49,847 bases of DNA, taken from contig CAZIWX010000006.1 of NCBI GenBank assembly GCA_964543125.1, positions 1-49,847 of the forward strand. Reading direction: 5' to 3'. This DNA comes from CAZIWX01 sp964543125. GTDB taxonomy: Bacteria; Fidelibacterota; UBA8477. The notes under the pieces were generated by a model that ran no database searches, was not told the origin of the DNA, and worked only from the letters and a program-made list of their open reading frames with translations. Position numbers and translations under genes: made by a program. Shown piece by piece: positions 32,265 to 41,146 of this stretch (the first letter of the stretch is position 1; the number at the start of each line of letters is the position of its first letter).

Positions 32265-32752
32265 TGCGTTTGTTTTTTATTACGATTTTACTATCGACCC
32301 TGGTTTGGGGAGCTGAAACCCAATTCCCCAAGTCAAAGCTGGAAGATTTGAATGGCCGCTCGGCTGATTTGCAGCCGATGATGCAAAACAAGTACACCTT
32401 GATCAATTTTTGGGCGACCTACTGTGTACCCTGCCGAAAAGAGATGAAGCACTTGGAAGAACTCAACGCCAAATACGGTAAAAATCAATTTCAGGTAATT
32501 GGCGTGGCTATTGATAACTCGCGCACCGTCGGCCGCGTGAAGGGCTTGGTACATGCCAGCAAGCTGACCTATACCATTCTGATTGATACGGATCAACACC
32601 TTTACCGAACCTTCAACACCAATGCAGTGCCCTATTCGGTTTTGGTGAATCCGCAGGGTGAGATCATATGGGAGCACACGGGTTATATTCCTGGCGACGA
32701 ACAAAAACTGGAGCAGCGACTCCTCGATGAATTTGCCAAATCTACGAATTAA
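32264..32752 (+). CDS. TlpA/ResA-like periplasmic thioredoxin
   Basis: A 162-residue exported thioredoxin-fold protein. The signal peptide (LFFITILLSTLVWGAE) is followed by a redoxin domain with the active site CVPC in FWATYCVPCRKEMKHLEEL and the cis-proline near VPYSVLVNPQGEI. This resembles TlpA/ResA thiol reductases, which handle cytochrome c, cysteine or secreted protein disulfides. Its start overlaps the end of the Cys-rich type IX gene, whose cysteine cluster could be its substrate (inference). It sits between two surface-protein genes. Confidence 0.93.
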   Translation: MRLFFITILLSTLVWGAETQFPKSKLEDLNGRSADLQPMMQNKYTLINFWATYCVPCRKEMKHLEELNAKYGKNQFQVIGVAIDNSRTVGRVKGLVHASKLTYTILIDTDQHLYRTFNTNAVPYSVLVNPQGEIIWEHTGYIPGDEQKLEQRLLDEFAKSTN

Positions 32753-32772
32753 ATACTTACTTTTCGATTATT

Positions 32773-34506
32773 GTGTCACGGAGCCATAGATCAGTTGCCG
32801 TATCGGTTTTGATGCTACTTCTCTCCGTAACGCATCTTTTTGGATTTAATTGGAATTTATCTCTCACCTCACGGTGGGGTGAAGGTAATCAATTAGGCGT
32901 TCGTTATCACTATCTGGAGAATTATCTTGGTTTTTCTTCCTTCCAGGGTAGTTGGCAATTGCAGGGTGATCTGGTCTATAATCAACCACCGGAATACGGT
33001 CTTGAACAAACTGGATTGCGTCAGTTTCAATTAAACTATTTAGGAGATCGGCTCTCCGTGGAAGCCGGATATTTGGCTGAAGTTTATGGCAGTGGAATGA
33101 GTCTGAATCTGTTCGAAGATAAGGGCATTGATTTTAACAACATGCCCCTGGGTTTAAAATTGGACTGGCGCCAATCTCCCCAAGCCCGGTGGACCGGGTT
33201 TTTGGCCAAAAAGAGCCCCTATCATTTTTATTCGCCGAGCTCCAACAACCGTCAGCCGGATGGCTCAGCGGATTATCTTCTGGGGGGCCTCAAAGCCGAG
33301 TTTTCCAATTTGAGTGAAAATCAAAAGGTAATCCCTTATCTCGTCATCAGCCGATTTCAATCGCCAATTCAGGATTATGCGGTAAATGCATCGACAGACC
33401 AAGTTGTCATCGATACTTTGAATCAAAAAATGGCGGTCAGCACCGCCGGTCTGGCTATGGCGGTCTACCGGGATAGTTGGGATCTCTTTTTGGAAACCGC
33501 CTGGACCGAGAAGACTTTTGACCAACCGTTGCGGAATCAAAGAGTGATCATCACTGATCAAACCTGGGGCGTCTTTACCGATGCTTTGCTGACACGGGTT
33601 GCGGCCTATAGTATTTTCGGCCGGACCAATGTGTACCTGAAAGATATTTCACTCATGGTGGAGTATAAAAATTATCAACTGGGAGTTGAGTCGGATGATG
33701 ATAAAACTAATCCTTACCAATTGGCAACCAAAGCCATGCCGTATCAGGTTGGTCCCACTGGTTTACGGCAGCATGATATCAGTTTGCTGGGAACCATTAC
33801 CCATCCGATAGATTATGGAGATGAGGTTGGATTTTATATGGAGCTGCAGTGGCCGCTGAATTTCGACTGGACCTTACGTAGTAACGCCAGTATTCTCAGC
33901 ACAGCCAATTCCCGCCATCAAACCACCGGACTTCTACTCGATCCCAAACCAATCGCGATGCCCACTTTTGACCAGCGATATGCCCCTTTTCAGGAATATC
34001 AGGCCGAAATTGCCTATGCCGGCAGCAAATTGAACTATCGCGGTGTGTTGGCTTTTACCACGTCAACGATCAGTGGCCAAATGAATGAAATCGGCCGGTA
34101 TATAACGATGGTACCGGGGTATGTCTCTTATCGCGTTGGGCAGTGGCTGGTATTAGGATCGGTCATGGAAGTCCAACACGCAAAAATTCATAGCGAAAAT
34201 CAATCCGGACAAAACTTGGGTGGATTTGATTATCTATCGTATCACCAAATATTTTCCCTGGATTGGGCAGCCAAATATTCACTGGCTCTGATTTGGGATG
34301 AAACCAACGATCCAACTCAAGTCGACCAATCAGGAACTCCCATTCGGAATTGGGTAAGTGGCGAATTGACCTTGCGACCATCCGAACGTTTCCAGTTACG
34401 CGCATCCTATGGGTCCGAAAAAGGCGGTGTGCGCTGTACGGGCGGTGTCTGCCGGGTCGTCAATCCCTTCCACGGTGCACGATTAACGCTGGAAGTCCGA
34501 ATATGA
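32773..34506 (+). CDS. DUF6029-like outer-membrane barrel protein
   Basis: A 577-residue exported protein starting at GTG. The signal peptide (VSVLMLLLSVTHLFG) is followed by a barrel-like succession of amphipathic strands, including RQFQLNYLGDRLSVEAGYLAEVYGSGMSLNLFEDKGIDF, which resembles the DUF6029 family. The end LTLEVRI is a typical barrel terminus, and a late cysteine pair (VRCTGGVCRVVNPF) is unusual. Family assignment is by recollection and not certain. The stop overlaps the start of the Omp28-like gene by 4 nt. Genes of this type often lie with TlpA and Omp28 homologues in FCB bacteria. Confidence 0.6.
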   Translation: MSRSHRSVAVSVLMLLLSVTHLFGFNWNLSLTSRWGEGNQLGVRYHYLENYLGFSSFQGSWQLQGDLVYNQPPEYGLEQTGLRQFQLNYLGDRLSVEAGYLAEVYGSGMSLNLFEDKGIDFNNMPLGLKLDWRQSPQARWTGFLAKKSPYHFYSPSSNNRQPDGSADYLLGGLKAEFSNLSENQKVIPYLVISRFQSPIQDYAVNASTDQVVIDTLNQKMAVSTAGLAMAVYRDSWDLFLETAWTEKTFDQPLRNQRVIITDQTWGVFTDALLTRVAAYSIFGRTNVYLKDISLMVEYKNYQLGVESDDDKTNPYQLATKAMPYQVGPTGLRQHDISLLGTITHPIDYGDEVGFYMELQWPLNFDWTLRSNASILSTANSRHQTTGLLLDPKPIAMPTFDQRYAPFQEYQAEIAYAGSKLNYRGVLAFTTSTISGQMNEIGRYITMVPGYVSYRVGQWLVLGSVMEVQHAKIHSENQSGQNLGGFDYLSYHQIFSLDWAAKYSLALIWDETNDPTQVDQSGTPIRNWVSGELTLRPSERFQLRASYGSEKGGVRCTGGVCRVVNPFHGARLTLEVRI

Positions 34507-35771
34507 GAAATGCGATTTTCCGCTCCCTTGTCCTGACACTTCTACTGAGCCTGTTTTGGAGATGTGATCTGGGGGTAAATCCCATTTTAAAGCCGGATTA
34601 TTCCGGCACGATTGGACTGGCGATGGGGGATACGGTGCTGGTAAATCTTACTCCGGTATTGGCGGTCACTGATACTATTCTGGGATATGCGATCACCGAA
34701 CCGGGGGACACCAGTATTGTTACAATTATGTCCTTGGGGTCTGATTCAATTCAATTTATAGGCAATAATAACGGAATGAGTCAGCTTGCGATCCTGGCCT
34801 TGGGATCTAATAATCGCTACACCGTTGAACTGCTGGTCATTGTGGCGCCACAATATGCTCAAGACAACCTGAATTCGGTTAATTTGGGGGACACTCTAAA
34901 AGTCGACCTGGCGCGGCATGGAATCGTTGATCCGGCAAGTCTCGATTCCATTTTTGTGTCATTTCAACCGGCTAACCTGGCCCGGTTGGCGGGATTTACT
35001 CAGGGGAAATTGGAGCTGGTAGGAGCCTATCCGGGCACCGGCCAGATGCATGTGACCACCTGGCGAAATTCGCAATCCGCGGAACTGATGCTCAGTCTGA
35101 ATGTCTTTATCCGGCGGACGGCATTGGCGGAATTATTCACAAATTCCGGGTGTAATCCCTGCGTTTCGGCAAATCAAAAGCTGGATGAAATCGCAGCCAG
35201 CGCTCAATCGGAGAATCTGGCGATCATTCGTTACCATACTTCCTGGCCGAGCCCCAATGATCCCATGTATCACTATAATGAAGTGGAAAACTCGCAGCGC
35301 CGGGCCTATTACGATGTGACTCAGGCGCCTACGCTGGTCATTGATGGCGCCTTATCCGCTTCCACTAATTCACTGTGGTCCGCACAAATCCAGCAGGATA
35401 TCGACCACCGGGCTCTATTGACCCTAAAATCGTTAGCCATCACTTATGCAGGCACAGATTCAATTACAGTCCGGTTGGCGATTCGGGCTTACACCGATTT
35501 AACGGATCAGCCGTTAACACTTACCCTGGTGGTGGCAGAAGACAGTCTTGAGTATCTCGGGGAAAATGGGGAAAGTTTGCACCAACAGGTCATGCGCGAC
35601 TTGGAACTGGTTCCCCTGGATGCATTCGCGCAAGATTCGATAATTACCAAAACCAGTCGATTAAAGTGGCGCGCTGGTAGTGAAAATAAATCACGCTACA
35701 AAATTGTGGCCTTTATCCAAAACGCGAGTAGTAAAGAGGTGCTGCAAACATCGCAGTTTTCATTGCACTGA
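34503..35771 (+). CDS. Omp28-like lipoprotein with thioredoxin-type domain
   Basis: A 422-residue envelope protein. The leader RNAIFRSLVLTLLLSLFWRC suggests a lipobox Cys at about 20. Two immunoglobulin-like repeats (about 35-200) are followed by a domain typical of Omp28-related proteins: LAELFTNSGCNPCVSANQKLDEI with a CxxC-like GCNPC and IIRYHTSWPSPNDPMY, then APTLVIDG with the cis-proline. A C-terminal beta domain ends the chain. Omp28 proteins are surface or outer-membrane proteins with a redox-like fold; the substrate is unknown. The ATG at 34503 overlaps the upstream stop (ATGA), so it is coupled to the DUF6029-like gene. Confidence 0.8.
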   Translation: MRNAIFRSLVLTLLLSLFWRCDLGVNPILKPDYSGTIGLAMGDTVLVNLTPVLAVTDTILGYAITEPGDTSIVTIMSLGSDSIQFIGNNNGMSQLAILALGSNNRYTVELLVIVAPQYAQDNLNSVNLGDTLKVDLARHGIVDPASLDSIFVSFQPANLARLAGFTQGKLELVGAYPGTGQMHVTTWRNSQSAELMLSLNVFIRRTALAELFTNSGCNPCVSANQKLDEIAASAQSENLAIIRYHTSWPSPNDPMYHYNEVENSQRRAYYDVTQAPTLVIDGALSASTNSLWSAQIQQDIDHRALLTLKSLAITYAGTDSITVRLAIRAYTDLTDQPLTLTLVVAEDSLEYLGENGESLHQQVMRDLELVPLDAFAQDSIITKTSRLKWRAGSENKSRYKIVAFIQNASSKEVLQTSQFSLH

Positions 35772-35791
35772 ACCCTTCGGAGAAAAAATAG

Positions 35792-36244
35792 ATGTCTATA
35801 GCTGAATTACACCCGTTTTTCGTTCACTTCCCGGTTGCACTGGTAACCGTCGCGGCTTTGTTTGATATCACCGGAGTCGTTTTCAATAAACGATTTTTTG
35901 CTAAAATGGGATTTGCCATTTTACTGGTAGCCGCCACTACCGTAATTATCGTGGGACTCAGCGGTTATGCCGCCGAAGCTGATTTGGAGAAAAATGTTCA
36001 AATCCTGGCAGCCGTAGCCGACAATCTGAGTTTACATGCCACGGCCGGTAATCTATCCGTCTGGTTGATTGTTGCCCTGGGTTTCTTTCGCTTATGGGCT
36101 GTTTTGGAGCGCAAAAGCTGGGCCTTCGAAGGGTGGTTTTTCCCGGGCTTAGCCTTTTTGCTGACCATTTGGGTGATCTATACGGGACTTTTGGGCAGCG
36201 AACTAACCCGGGCAATTTTAGCGGCCTACCAAATGATGATTTAG
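35792..36244 (+). CDS. DUF2231 family membrane protein
   Basis: A 150-residue protein with four predicted TM helices. The opening AELHPFFVHFPVALVTVAALFD is the signature of DUF2231 proteins, which have a conserved HPxxVHFP start. A second conserved His lies in LSLHATAGNLSVWLIVALGFF, and GYAAEADLEK connects the halves. The function is unknown; members are often near respiratory or heme proteins and have histidines that could bind metal or heme. It lies 20 nt after the Omp28-like gene and is the last gene of that group. Confidence 0.88.
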   Translation: MSIAELHPFFVHFPVALVTVAALFDITGVVFNKRFFAKMGFAILLVAATTVIIVGLSGYAAEADLEKNVQILAAVADNLSLHATAGNLSVWLIVALGFFRLWAVLERKSWAFEGWFFPGLAFLLTIWVIYTGLLGSELTRAILAAYQMMI

Positions 36245-36313
36245 GCTTTTTTAGAGAACCTGTTATATCCTAAGAATGTACCATTGTTATATGAACTAAA
36301 TCGAGAAGAGACT

Positions 36314-37438
36314 ATGAAAGAAAAATTACGCAACCTGCTCCTGACTGTTCTCAGCGTGCTGCTGCTCACGGCGGAAGGCATGGGTTGGGGTTGGGGAGCC
36401 CACCGGTATATCAATGAACACGCCGTCGATTATCTCCCGCCAGAGATGTCATTTTTTCAAAATCAACGCGAATTTCTCCACGACCATGCGGTTGACCCCG
36501 ACCAGAGTAAAAACCGGCCCGGATACTGGCATTACATCGATATCGATAACTATCCGGAATTTTTTAATGGAACCCTGTCGACCGACTTAAATAAGTTGGC
36601 GGACAGGTATACCTGGCACACCGTGACCAGCAATGGCATCGTGCCTTGGGCGATCACCACTGAAATCGACAGCATGGGAACGCTGATGGCATCCGGTAAT
36701 TGGGACATGGCCTGGCAGGCAGCGGCTGATTTAGGGCATTATGTGGCCGATTCCCACCAACCCTTGCATCTGACCCGGAATTACAACGGTAAAATGACCG
36801 GTAATGACGGTATTCATTCGCGTTACGAAACTAAAATGCTCAACGGCCGTCTGGGTGATCTCCGGTTACCATCCGGCAAAGCGATGTATTGGGATAGCGT
36901 GATCGACACGGTTTTTCAAACCATTCATACCGTCTATCCTTATAATGATATGATCCTGACAGCCGATAATGCCGCCAGTTCCCAGGATCCGGATTATGAC
37001 AGCACCTATTATGACCTGATGTGGGATGCTCTGGATTCGGTCACCATTGACGCGATTAACCGCTCCATCCTGGATTTGGCCAGTGTTTGGTACACCACCT
37101 GGATCAATGCCGGTAGTCCCTATCCACCGGGAGTTTTCGAGAAATCCGAAGCGGAAGACACTCATCTCGGCCTTGAGCGGAAATCTCACCTTTTTTCAAA
37201 GCCAACTCTTAACATTCACTATACTTTACCGGAGATAATTCAGGTCAGGCTGGCAATATTTGATACCCGGGGACGGTTGGTACGACAACTTGCATCCGGT
37301 TCAGAAGTTGCCGGTCAACATGAGGTGAGTTGGAAATATACTGATGACGAAGGCAAACCAATTCCCACTGGTGTCTATTTTGCCCGCTTGTCAGCCGGAA
37401 AAATTTCCCAGGCAGCTAAGATTGTTTATTCACCCTGA
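36314..37438 (+). CDS. Secreted S1/P1 nuclease / zinc phospholipase C family protein, copy 1
   Basis: A 374-residue secreted enzyme. After the signal peptide, the mature protein starts near WGWGAHRYINEHA, where the N-terminal Trp of the family is a zinc ligand. The other ligands are in VDPDQ, YWHYIDID, DLGHYVADSHQPLH (HxxxD...H) and GIHSRYE (HxxxE). The three-zinc set is therefore complete. The C-terminal 90 residues form a sorting-like domain (IFDTRGRLVRQL, PTGVYFARLSAG) but lack the PNPFN start. It cleaves phosphodiester bonds in nucleic acids or phospholipids. The ATG at 36314 follows GAGAAGAG. It is a close paralogue of 43986-45101. Confidence 0.9.
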   Translation: MKEKLRNLLLTVLSVLLLTAEGMGWGWGAHRYINEHAVDYLPPEMSFFQNQREFLHDHAVDPDQSKNRPGYWHYIDIDNYPEFFNGTLSTDLNKLADRYTWHTVTSNGIVPWAITTEIDSMGTLMASGNWDMAWQAAADLGHYVADSHQPLHLTRNYNGKMTGNDGIHSRYETKMLNGRLGDLRLPSGKAMYWDSVIDTVFQTIHTVYPYNDMILTADNAASSQDPDYDSTYYDLMWDALDSVTIDAINRSILDLASVWYTTWINAGSPYPPGVFEKSEAEDTHLGLERKSHLFSKPTLNIHYTLPEIIQVRLAIFDTRGRLVRQLASGSEVAGQHEVSWKYTDDEGKPIPTGVYFARLSAGKISQAAKIVYSP

Positions 37439-37546
37439 GTTTTGATTCGATGCTTCCGGAGAAATACATTTTCCAAATATTTTTTGCCAGCCGAAGGTTG
37501 TAATCGTCCACGATTCTTTCGGTTTACTCCTTCCTCTTAATCTTTC

Positions 37547-37584
37547 TTTTGAAAAAGAAAACGCCCCCTTGGGCAGAGGGCGTT
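37547..37584 (-). terminator. Rho-independent terminator of the fad operon
   Basis: Read on the minus strand, AACGCCC and GGGCGTT arms (37578-37584 and 37560-37566) close an 11-nt loop and are followed by TTTTCTTTTTC. This stem plus U-tract lies 47 nt after the fadN stop and fits a classic intrinsic terminator. Confidence 0.8.
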
Positions 37585-37630
37585 CGTGAGGAGGGAAAAG
37601 AATTTATGAGTACTTTATACCGGGGTGGGA

Positions 37631-39979
37631 TTAATTCCGCAGAGGTTTCCCCTTTTTCAACATGTATTTAATTCGGTCCTGACTCTTGGGCTCTCCCACC
37701 AGCGACACAAAGGCTTCGCGCTCAATATCCAGCAGATACTGTTCATCCACCCGGGACATCAAACCACCTTTGTTACCGCCGGTGAGAACATAGGCCAGTT
37801 TCCCGGCGATTTTGGCATCATGCTCGGAAATTCGATGCGTCTTGGTCAGAGCCAGGACACTGCTCTTGATCGCCAAGCGTCCCCCGACGCCAGGCAGACG
37901 GATATCGGTTCGCATTTCCGGAGGCTGGTAATCCTCGGCCATTTCCGATGCCTCCCGTTTGGCCAGTGCAATATGATGGTCCCCATTGATGACGATCTTA
38001 TCGTCCCGGGTGAGATATCCCAAGGCTACCGCTTCCTTGGCTGAAGTTGAAACTTTGGCAAAAGCGATCACCTCAAAGGCTTTTTGAACCACCGGAAAGG
38101 GACCGGACCGTGCTTTCCCCAGCTTAGCCTGCATGTGCAGGAGCATGCGCAGGTTTCCGCCGCCGCCGGGAATAAGTCCCACGCCAACCTCCACCAATCC
38201 GGTGTACAATTCCGCGGCGGCCACGATGCGATCAACGGCTCCGATTGTTTCATAGCCTCCACCCAGCGCCATTCCATGCGGCGCCGCAATCACCGGAAAC
38301 GGTGCGAAGCGCAATTTCTGCAGGGTATCTTGCATGGATTTGCTCATTTGATTGATGGCGTCCCAATCTTTCCGTTGCGCAGCCTCCAGAATCATGTTCA
38401 GATTCGCACCGGCGCTGAAATGGGTAGCGGCCGTCGCGATTACCAAACCTTTGTAGTCATGTTCCTCCACCCAATTGGCGGCGTCAGAATACATCTGGAT
38501 GATGGAACCGTCGATCGGATTGAGTGTCGGCTGGAGAATGGAGTGAGTTTCCACCGCCGCAATCCCCTCACCCAGATCAACCAGTGAAGCTGACCATGAT
38601 TTCCTGATGAGCCCACCGCTCTTTTTGATGATCTGAAAATCCGTAGACAGCGGATGGACCGGCACGGGGTGCATTTTTTGGGTTTTGATGTCGTAGAATG
38701 TTTTTTGCTTGCCATCGTAGCCATAGAAATTATCCACACCCGCATCCAGCATGTCTTGGACCCAGGCGGGGACCTTTTGACCTTCCCGCTTCATCCGCCT
38801 GACAGTCGCTTTTACTCCCAACACATCCCAGGTTTCGAAGGGACCTAATTCCCACCCGAATCCCCACCGCATGGCATTGTCGATATTCACAATATCATCA
38901 GCGATTTCAGGAATCCGATTGGCGGCGTAACGCAAAATGCCGCTGGTGGTTTGCCACAGGAAACTGCCGGCGATATCATCGGCATTCATCAACCCATTTA
39001 GTTTACCGGGCAGGTACAGCTCATTTTTAGCTACCCGCACTGCATCGAACCGGCGTTTGGGTTGTGGTCCGTATTCCATCTTTTCCAAATCCAACGCGAG
39101 AATCGTCTTTTTGTCGACCTTCTGATAAAAGCCCTGTTTGGTCTTCTGTCCCAGCCATCTGTTTTCAAGCATTTGGGTCAAATAGGGTGGAATTTTGAAT
39201 AGCTCGCGTTCTTCGTCGGTAGTGCATTTTTCGTAAGCAGTATTCGAAACAAAGGCCAATGTGTCCAGGCCCACCACATCGGCTGTTCGGAAAGTAGCGC
39301 TTTTGGGGTGTCCGATCAGGGTGCCGGTCAAAGCATCCACTTCGGGAATTGACAGGCGTTTTTGTTGAGCGATGCTAAGGGAGAGCATCATACCATACAC
39401 GCCGATTCGGTTGGCCACAAAATTTGGTGTATCTTTGGCGTAGACGACACCTTTACCCAATATATCCTCCAGAAAACCCGCCATCTCCCGCATGATATTG
39501 GCATCGGTTTTTTCACCGGGTACCAACTCCACCAGTTTCATGTAGCGTGGTGGATTGAAAAAATGAGTGATAAAAAACCGCTTTTGAATGTCCTCCGGCA
39601 TACCCTGAACCAAATCCTGCACGAGTAAACCGGAAGTATTGCTGGTGAGAACGGCATCTTTTTTCAGCTGGGGGATGATTTTCTTATAGAGTTCGTGTTT
39701 CCAGTCTAAACGTTCGGCGATAACTTCGATCACCCAGTCCGCTTCAGCAATTTTATCCAGATGATCCTCGTAATTGCAGGGGGTGATGAGTTCGACGGTT
39801 TTGGGATTATAGTAGGGGCTGGGTTTCAGTTCCGCGGTGGCGGCGATACCTTTTTCAGCTATTACCTGACTTATATCAAAACCGTAGCCGGGAATACCGG
39901 CGTTTGACAGATGAGCTGCGATTTGCCCACCCATAACACCGGTGCCCAACACCGCTACTTTTTTAATCTTCAGTGCCAT
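37631..39979 (-). CDS. fadN: 3-hydroxyacyl-CoA dehydrogenase / enoyl-CoA hydratase (FadN-type)
   Basis: A bifunctional beta-oxidation enzyme of 782 residues. The N-terminal 3-hydroxyacyl-CoA dehydrogenase has VAVLGTGVMGGQIAAHLSNAG and SNTSGLLVQDLVQGM; the C-terminal dehydrogenase domains include PNFVANRIGVYGMM. The hydratase part (about 480-690) has FSAGANLNM and APHGMALGGGYE with the oxyanion Gly, and VGLIPGGGGNLRML. The arrangement HCDH first, hydratase second is the FadN order. It hydrates enoyl-CoA and oxidises L-3-hydroxyacyl-CoA with NAD+. The ATG at 39979 is chosen because a longer reading frame would overlap fadA. It lies 2 nt after fadA and is the last gene of the operon. Confidence 0.96.
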   Translation of the reverse strand: MALKIKKVAVLGTGVMGGQIAAHLSNAGIPGYGFDISQVIAEKGIAATAELKPSPYYNPKTVELITPCNYEDHLDKIAEADWVIEVIAERLDWKHELYKKIIPQLKKDAVLTSNTSGLLVQDLVQGMPEDIQKRFFITHFFNPPRYMKLVELVPGEKTDANIMREMAGFLEDILGKGVVYAKDTPNFVANRIGVYGMMLSLSIAQQKRLSIPEVDALTGTLIGHPKSATFRTADVVGLDTLAFVSNTAYEKCTTDEERELFKIPPYLTQMLENRWLGQKTKQGFYQKVDKKTILALDLEKMEYGPQPKRRFDAVRVAKNELYLPGKLNGLMNADDIAGSFLWQTTSGILRYAANRIPEIADDIVNIDNAMRWGFGWELGPFETWDVLGVKATVRRMKREGQKVPAWVQDMLDAGVDNFYGYDGKQKTFYDIKTQKMHPVPVHPLSTDFQIIKKSGGLIRKSWSASLVDLGEGIAAVETHSILQPTLNPIDGSIIQMYSDAANWVEEHDYKGLVIATAATHFSAGANLNMILEAAQRKDWDAINQMSKSMQDTLQKLRFAPFPVIAAPHGMALGGGYETIGAVDRIVAAAELYTGLVEVGVGLIPGGGGNLRMLLHMQAKLGKARSGPFPVVQKAFEVIAFAKVSTSAKEAVALGYLTRDDKIVINGDHHIALAKREASEMAEDYQPPEMRTDIRLPGVGGRLAIKSSVLALTKTHRISEHDAKIAGKLAYVLTGGNKGGLMSRVDEQYLLDIEREAFVSLVGEPKSQDRIKYMLKKGKPLRN

Positions 39980-39981
39980 GG

Positions 39982-41115
39982 TTATTCCCTTTCCAGAATG
40001 GTCGCAATCCCCTGCCCGGTACCGATACACATGGTTGCCAAGCCGCGTTTTACATTCTCCTGTTCCATGACATTCAACAGGGTTGCCAGAATGCGCGCAC
40101 CGGAGCATCCCAGGGGATGTCCCAGCGCCAGAGCGCCGCCATTCAGATTAACTTTTTCCAGGGGCCAGCCGCCTTTGCGAATGACATACAGCGACTGAGC
40201 CGCGAAAGCTTCGTTCAACTCAATCACGTCGATATCCTCTAATTTCAGCCCGGCCCGGGCCAGCGCTTTTTCCGTTGCCGGAAGTGGACCCGCACCCATC
40301 CGAGTCGGGGAAACGCCCCCAATTCCCCGGCTTACTATTTTAGCCCGGGGTTTTAATCCGAGTTCGGCGGCTTTGGTATTGCTCAGGATGAGAACTGCCG
40401 CGGCGCCAAAGGAAATCGGACTCGATGTGGCCGCGGTTATGGTGCCTTCAGCCAGAAATGCCGGTTTCAGTGATTTGATCTTTTCCACATTGGGCTCACG
40501 GGGACCTTCATCCCGCTCCACTCGAACACCATTCAATTCGATGGGGATGACTTCATTGTCAAAGCGACCTTTGGACCAGGCATCCAGCACTTTTTTATGG
40601 CTGTTGATGGCAAATTTTTCCTGATCCTCCCGACTGATGTTCAGTTCCCGGGCCAAATTTTCAGCGGTTTCGCCCATTCCCATGTAATATCCCAGCTCAT
40701 AGAGTTCCGGATTAAAGTCAGGATTATAGCCACCCATGGGAACCCCGAACATGTCTTCCACACCGGCCGCGATTCCGATTTCAAGATCGCCGGCGATGAT
40801 GGCCTGGCTAATTTGATGGACAGCATCCATGGATGATCCACAGAACCGATTGACCACCTTGCCGGTAGATTCCAACGGCATTCCGGCCAAAATACCCACG
40901 CCTTTGGCCATTAACATGCCTTGGCTGGCTTCAGGAAAGGCACAACCCAACACTAAATCTTCCACCGCCTTCGGTTTCAGGTTCGGATTACGGGCGAATA
41001 GCGCTTTAACCACCAGCGCGGTCACTTCATCCGGCCGCATTCCAATCATTTTACCGTTTTTAACACCGATCGGGCTTCGAACGGCATCAACGATTACACT
41101 ATAACGATCACTCAT
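39982..41115 (-). CDS. fadA: Acetyl-CoA acyltransferase (thiolase)
   Basis: A 377-residue thiolase that releases acetyl-CoA from 3-ketoacyl-CoA, the last step of beta-oxidation. The first catalytic Cys is in VNRFCGSSMDAVHQIS. The NEAFAAQSL motif and GGALALGHPLGCSGARI contain the active-site Asn and His, and the second catalytic Cys is in TMCIGTGQGIATILE. Length and order are typical. AGGAGAAC precedes the ATG. It lies 31 nt downstream of fadE and 2 nt upstream of fadN. Confidence 0.97.
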   Translation of the reverse strand: MSDRYSVIVDAVRSPIGVKNGKMIGMRPDEVTALVVKALFARNPNLKPKAVEDLVLGCAFPEASQGMLMAKGVGILAGMPLESTGKVVNRFCGSSMDAVHQISQAIIAGDLEIGIAAGVEDMFGVPMGGYNPDFNPELYELGYYMGMGETAENLARELNISREDQEKFAINSHKKVLDAWSKGRFDNEVIPIELNGVRVERDEGPREPNVEKIKSLKPAFLAEGTITAATSSPISFGAAAVLILSNTKAAELGLKPRAKIVSRGIGGVSPTRMGAGPLPATEKALARAGLKLEDIDVIELNEAFAAQSLYVIRKGGWPLEKVNLNGGALALGHPLGCSGARILATLLNVMEQENVKRGLATMCIGTGQGIATILERE

Positions 41116-41146
41116 GGTTGTTCTCCTAAAAAAAAATTTTAGTCAG

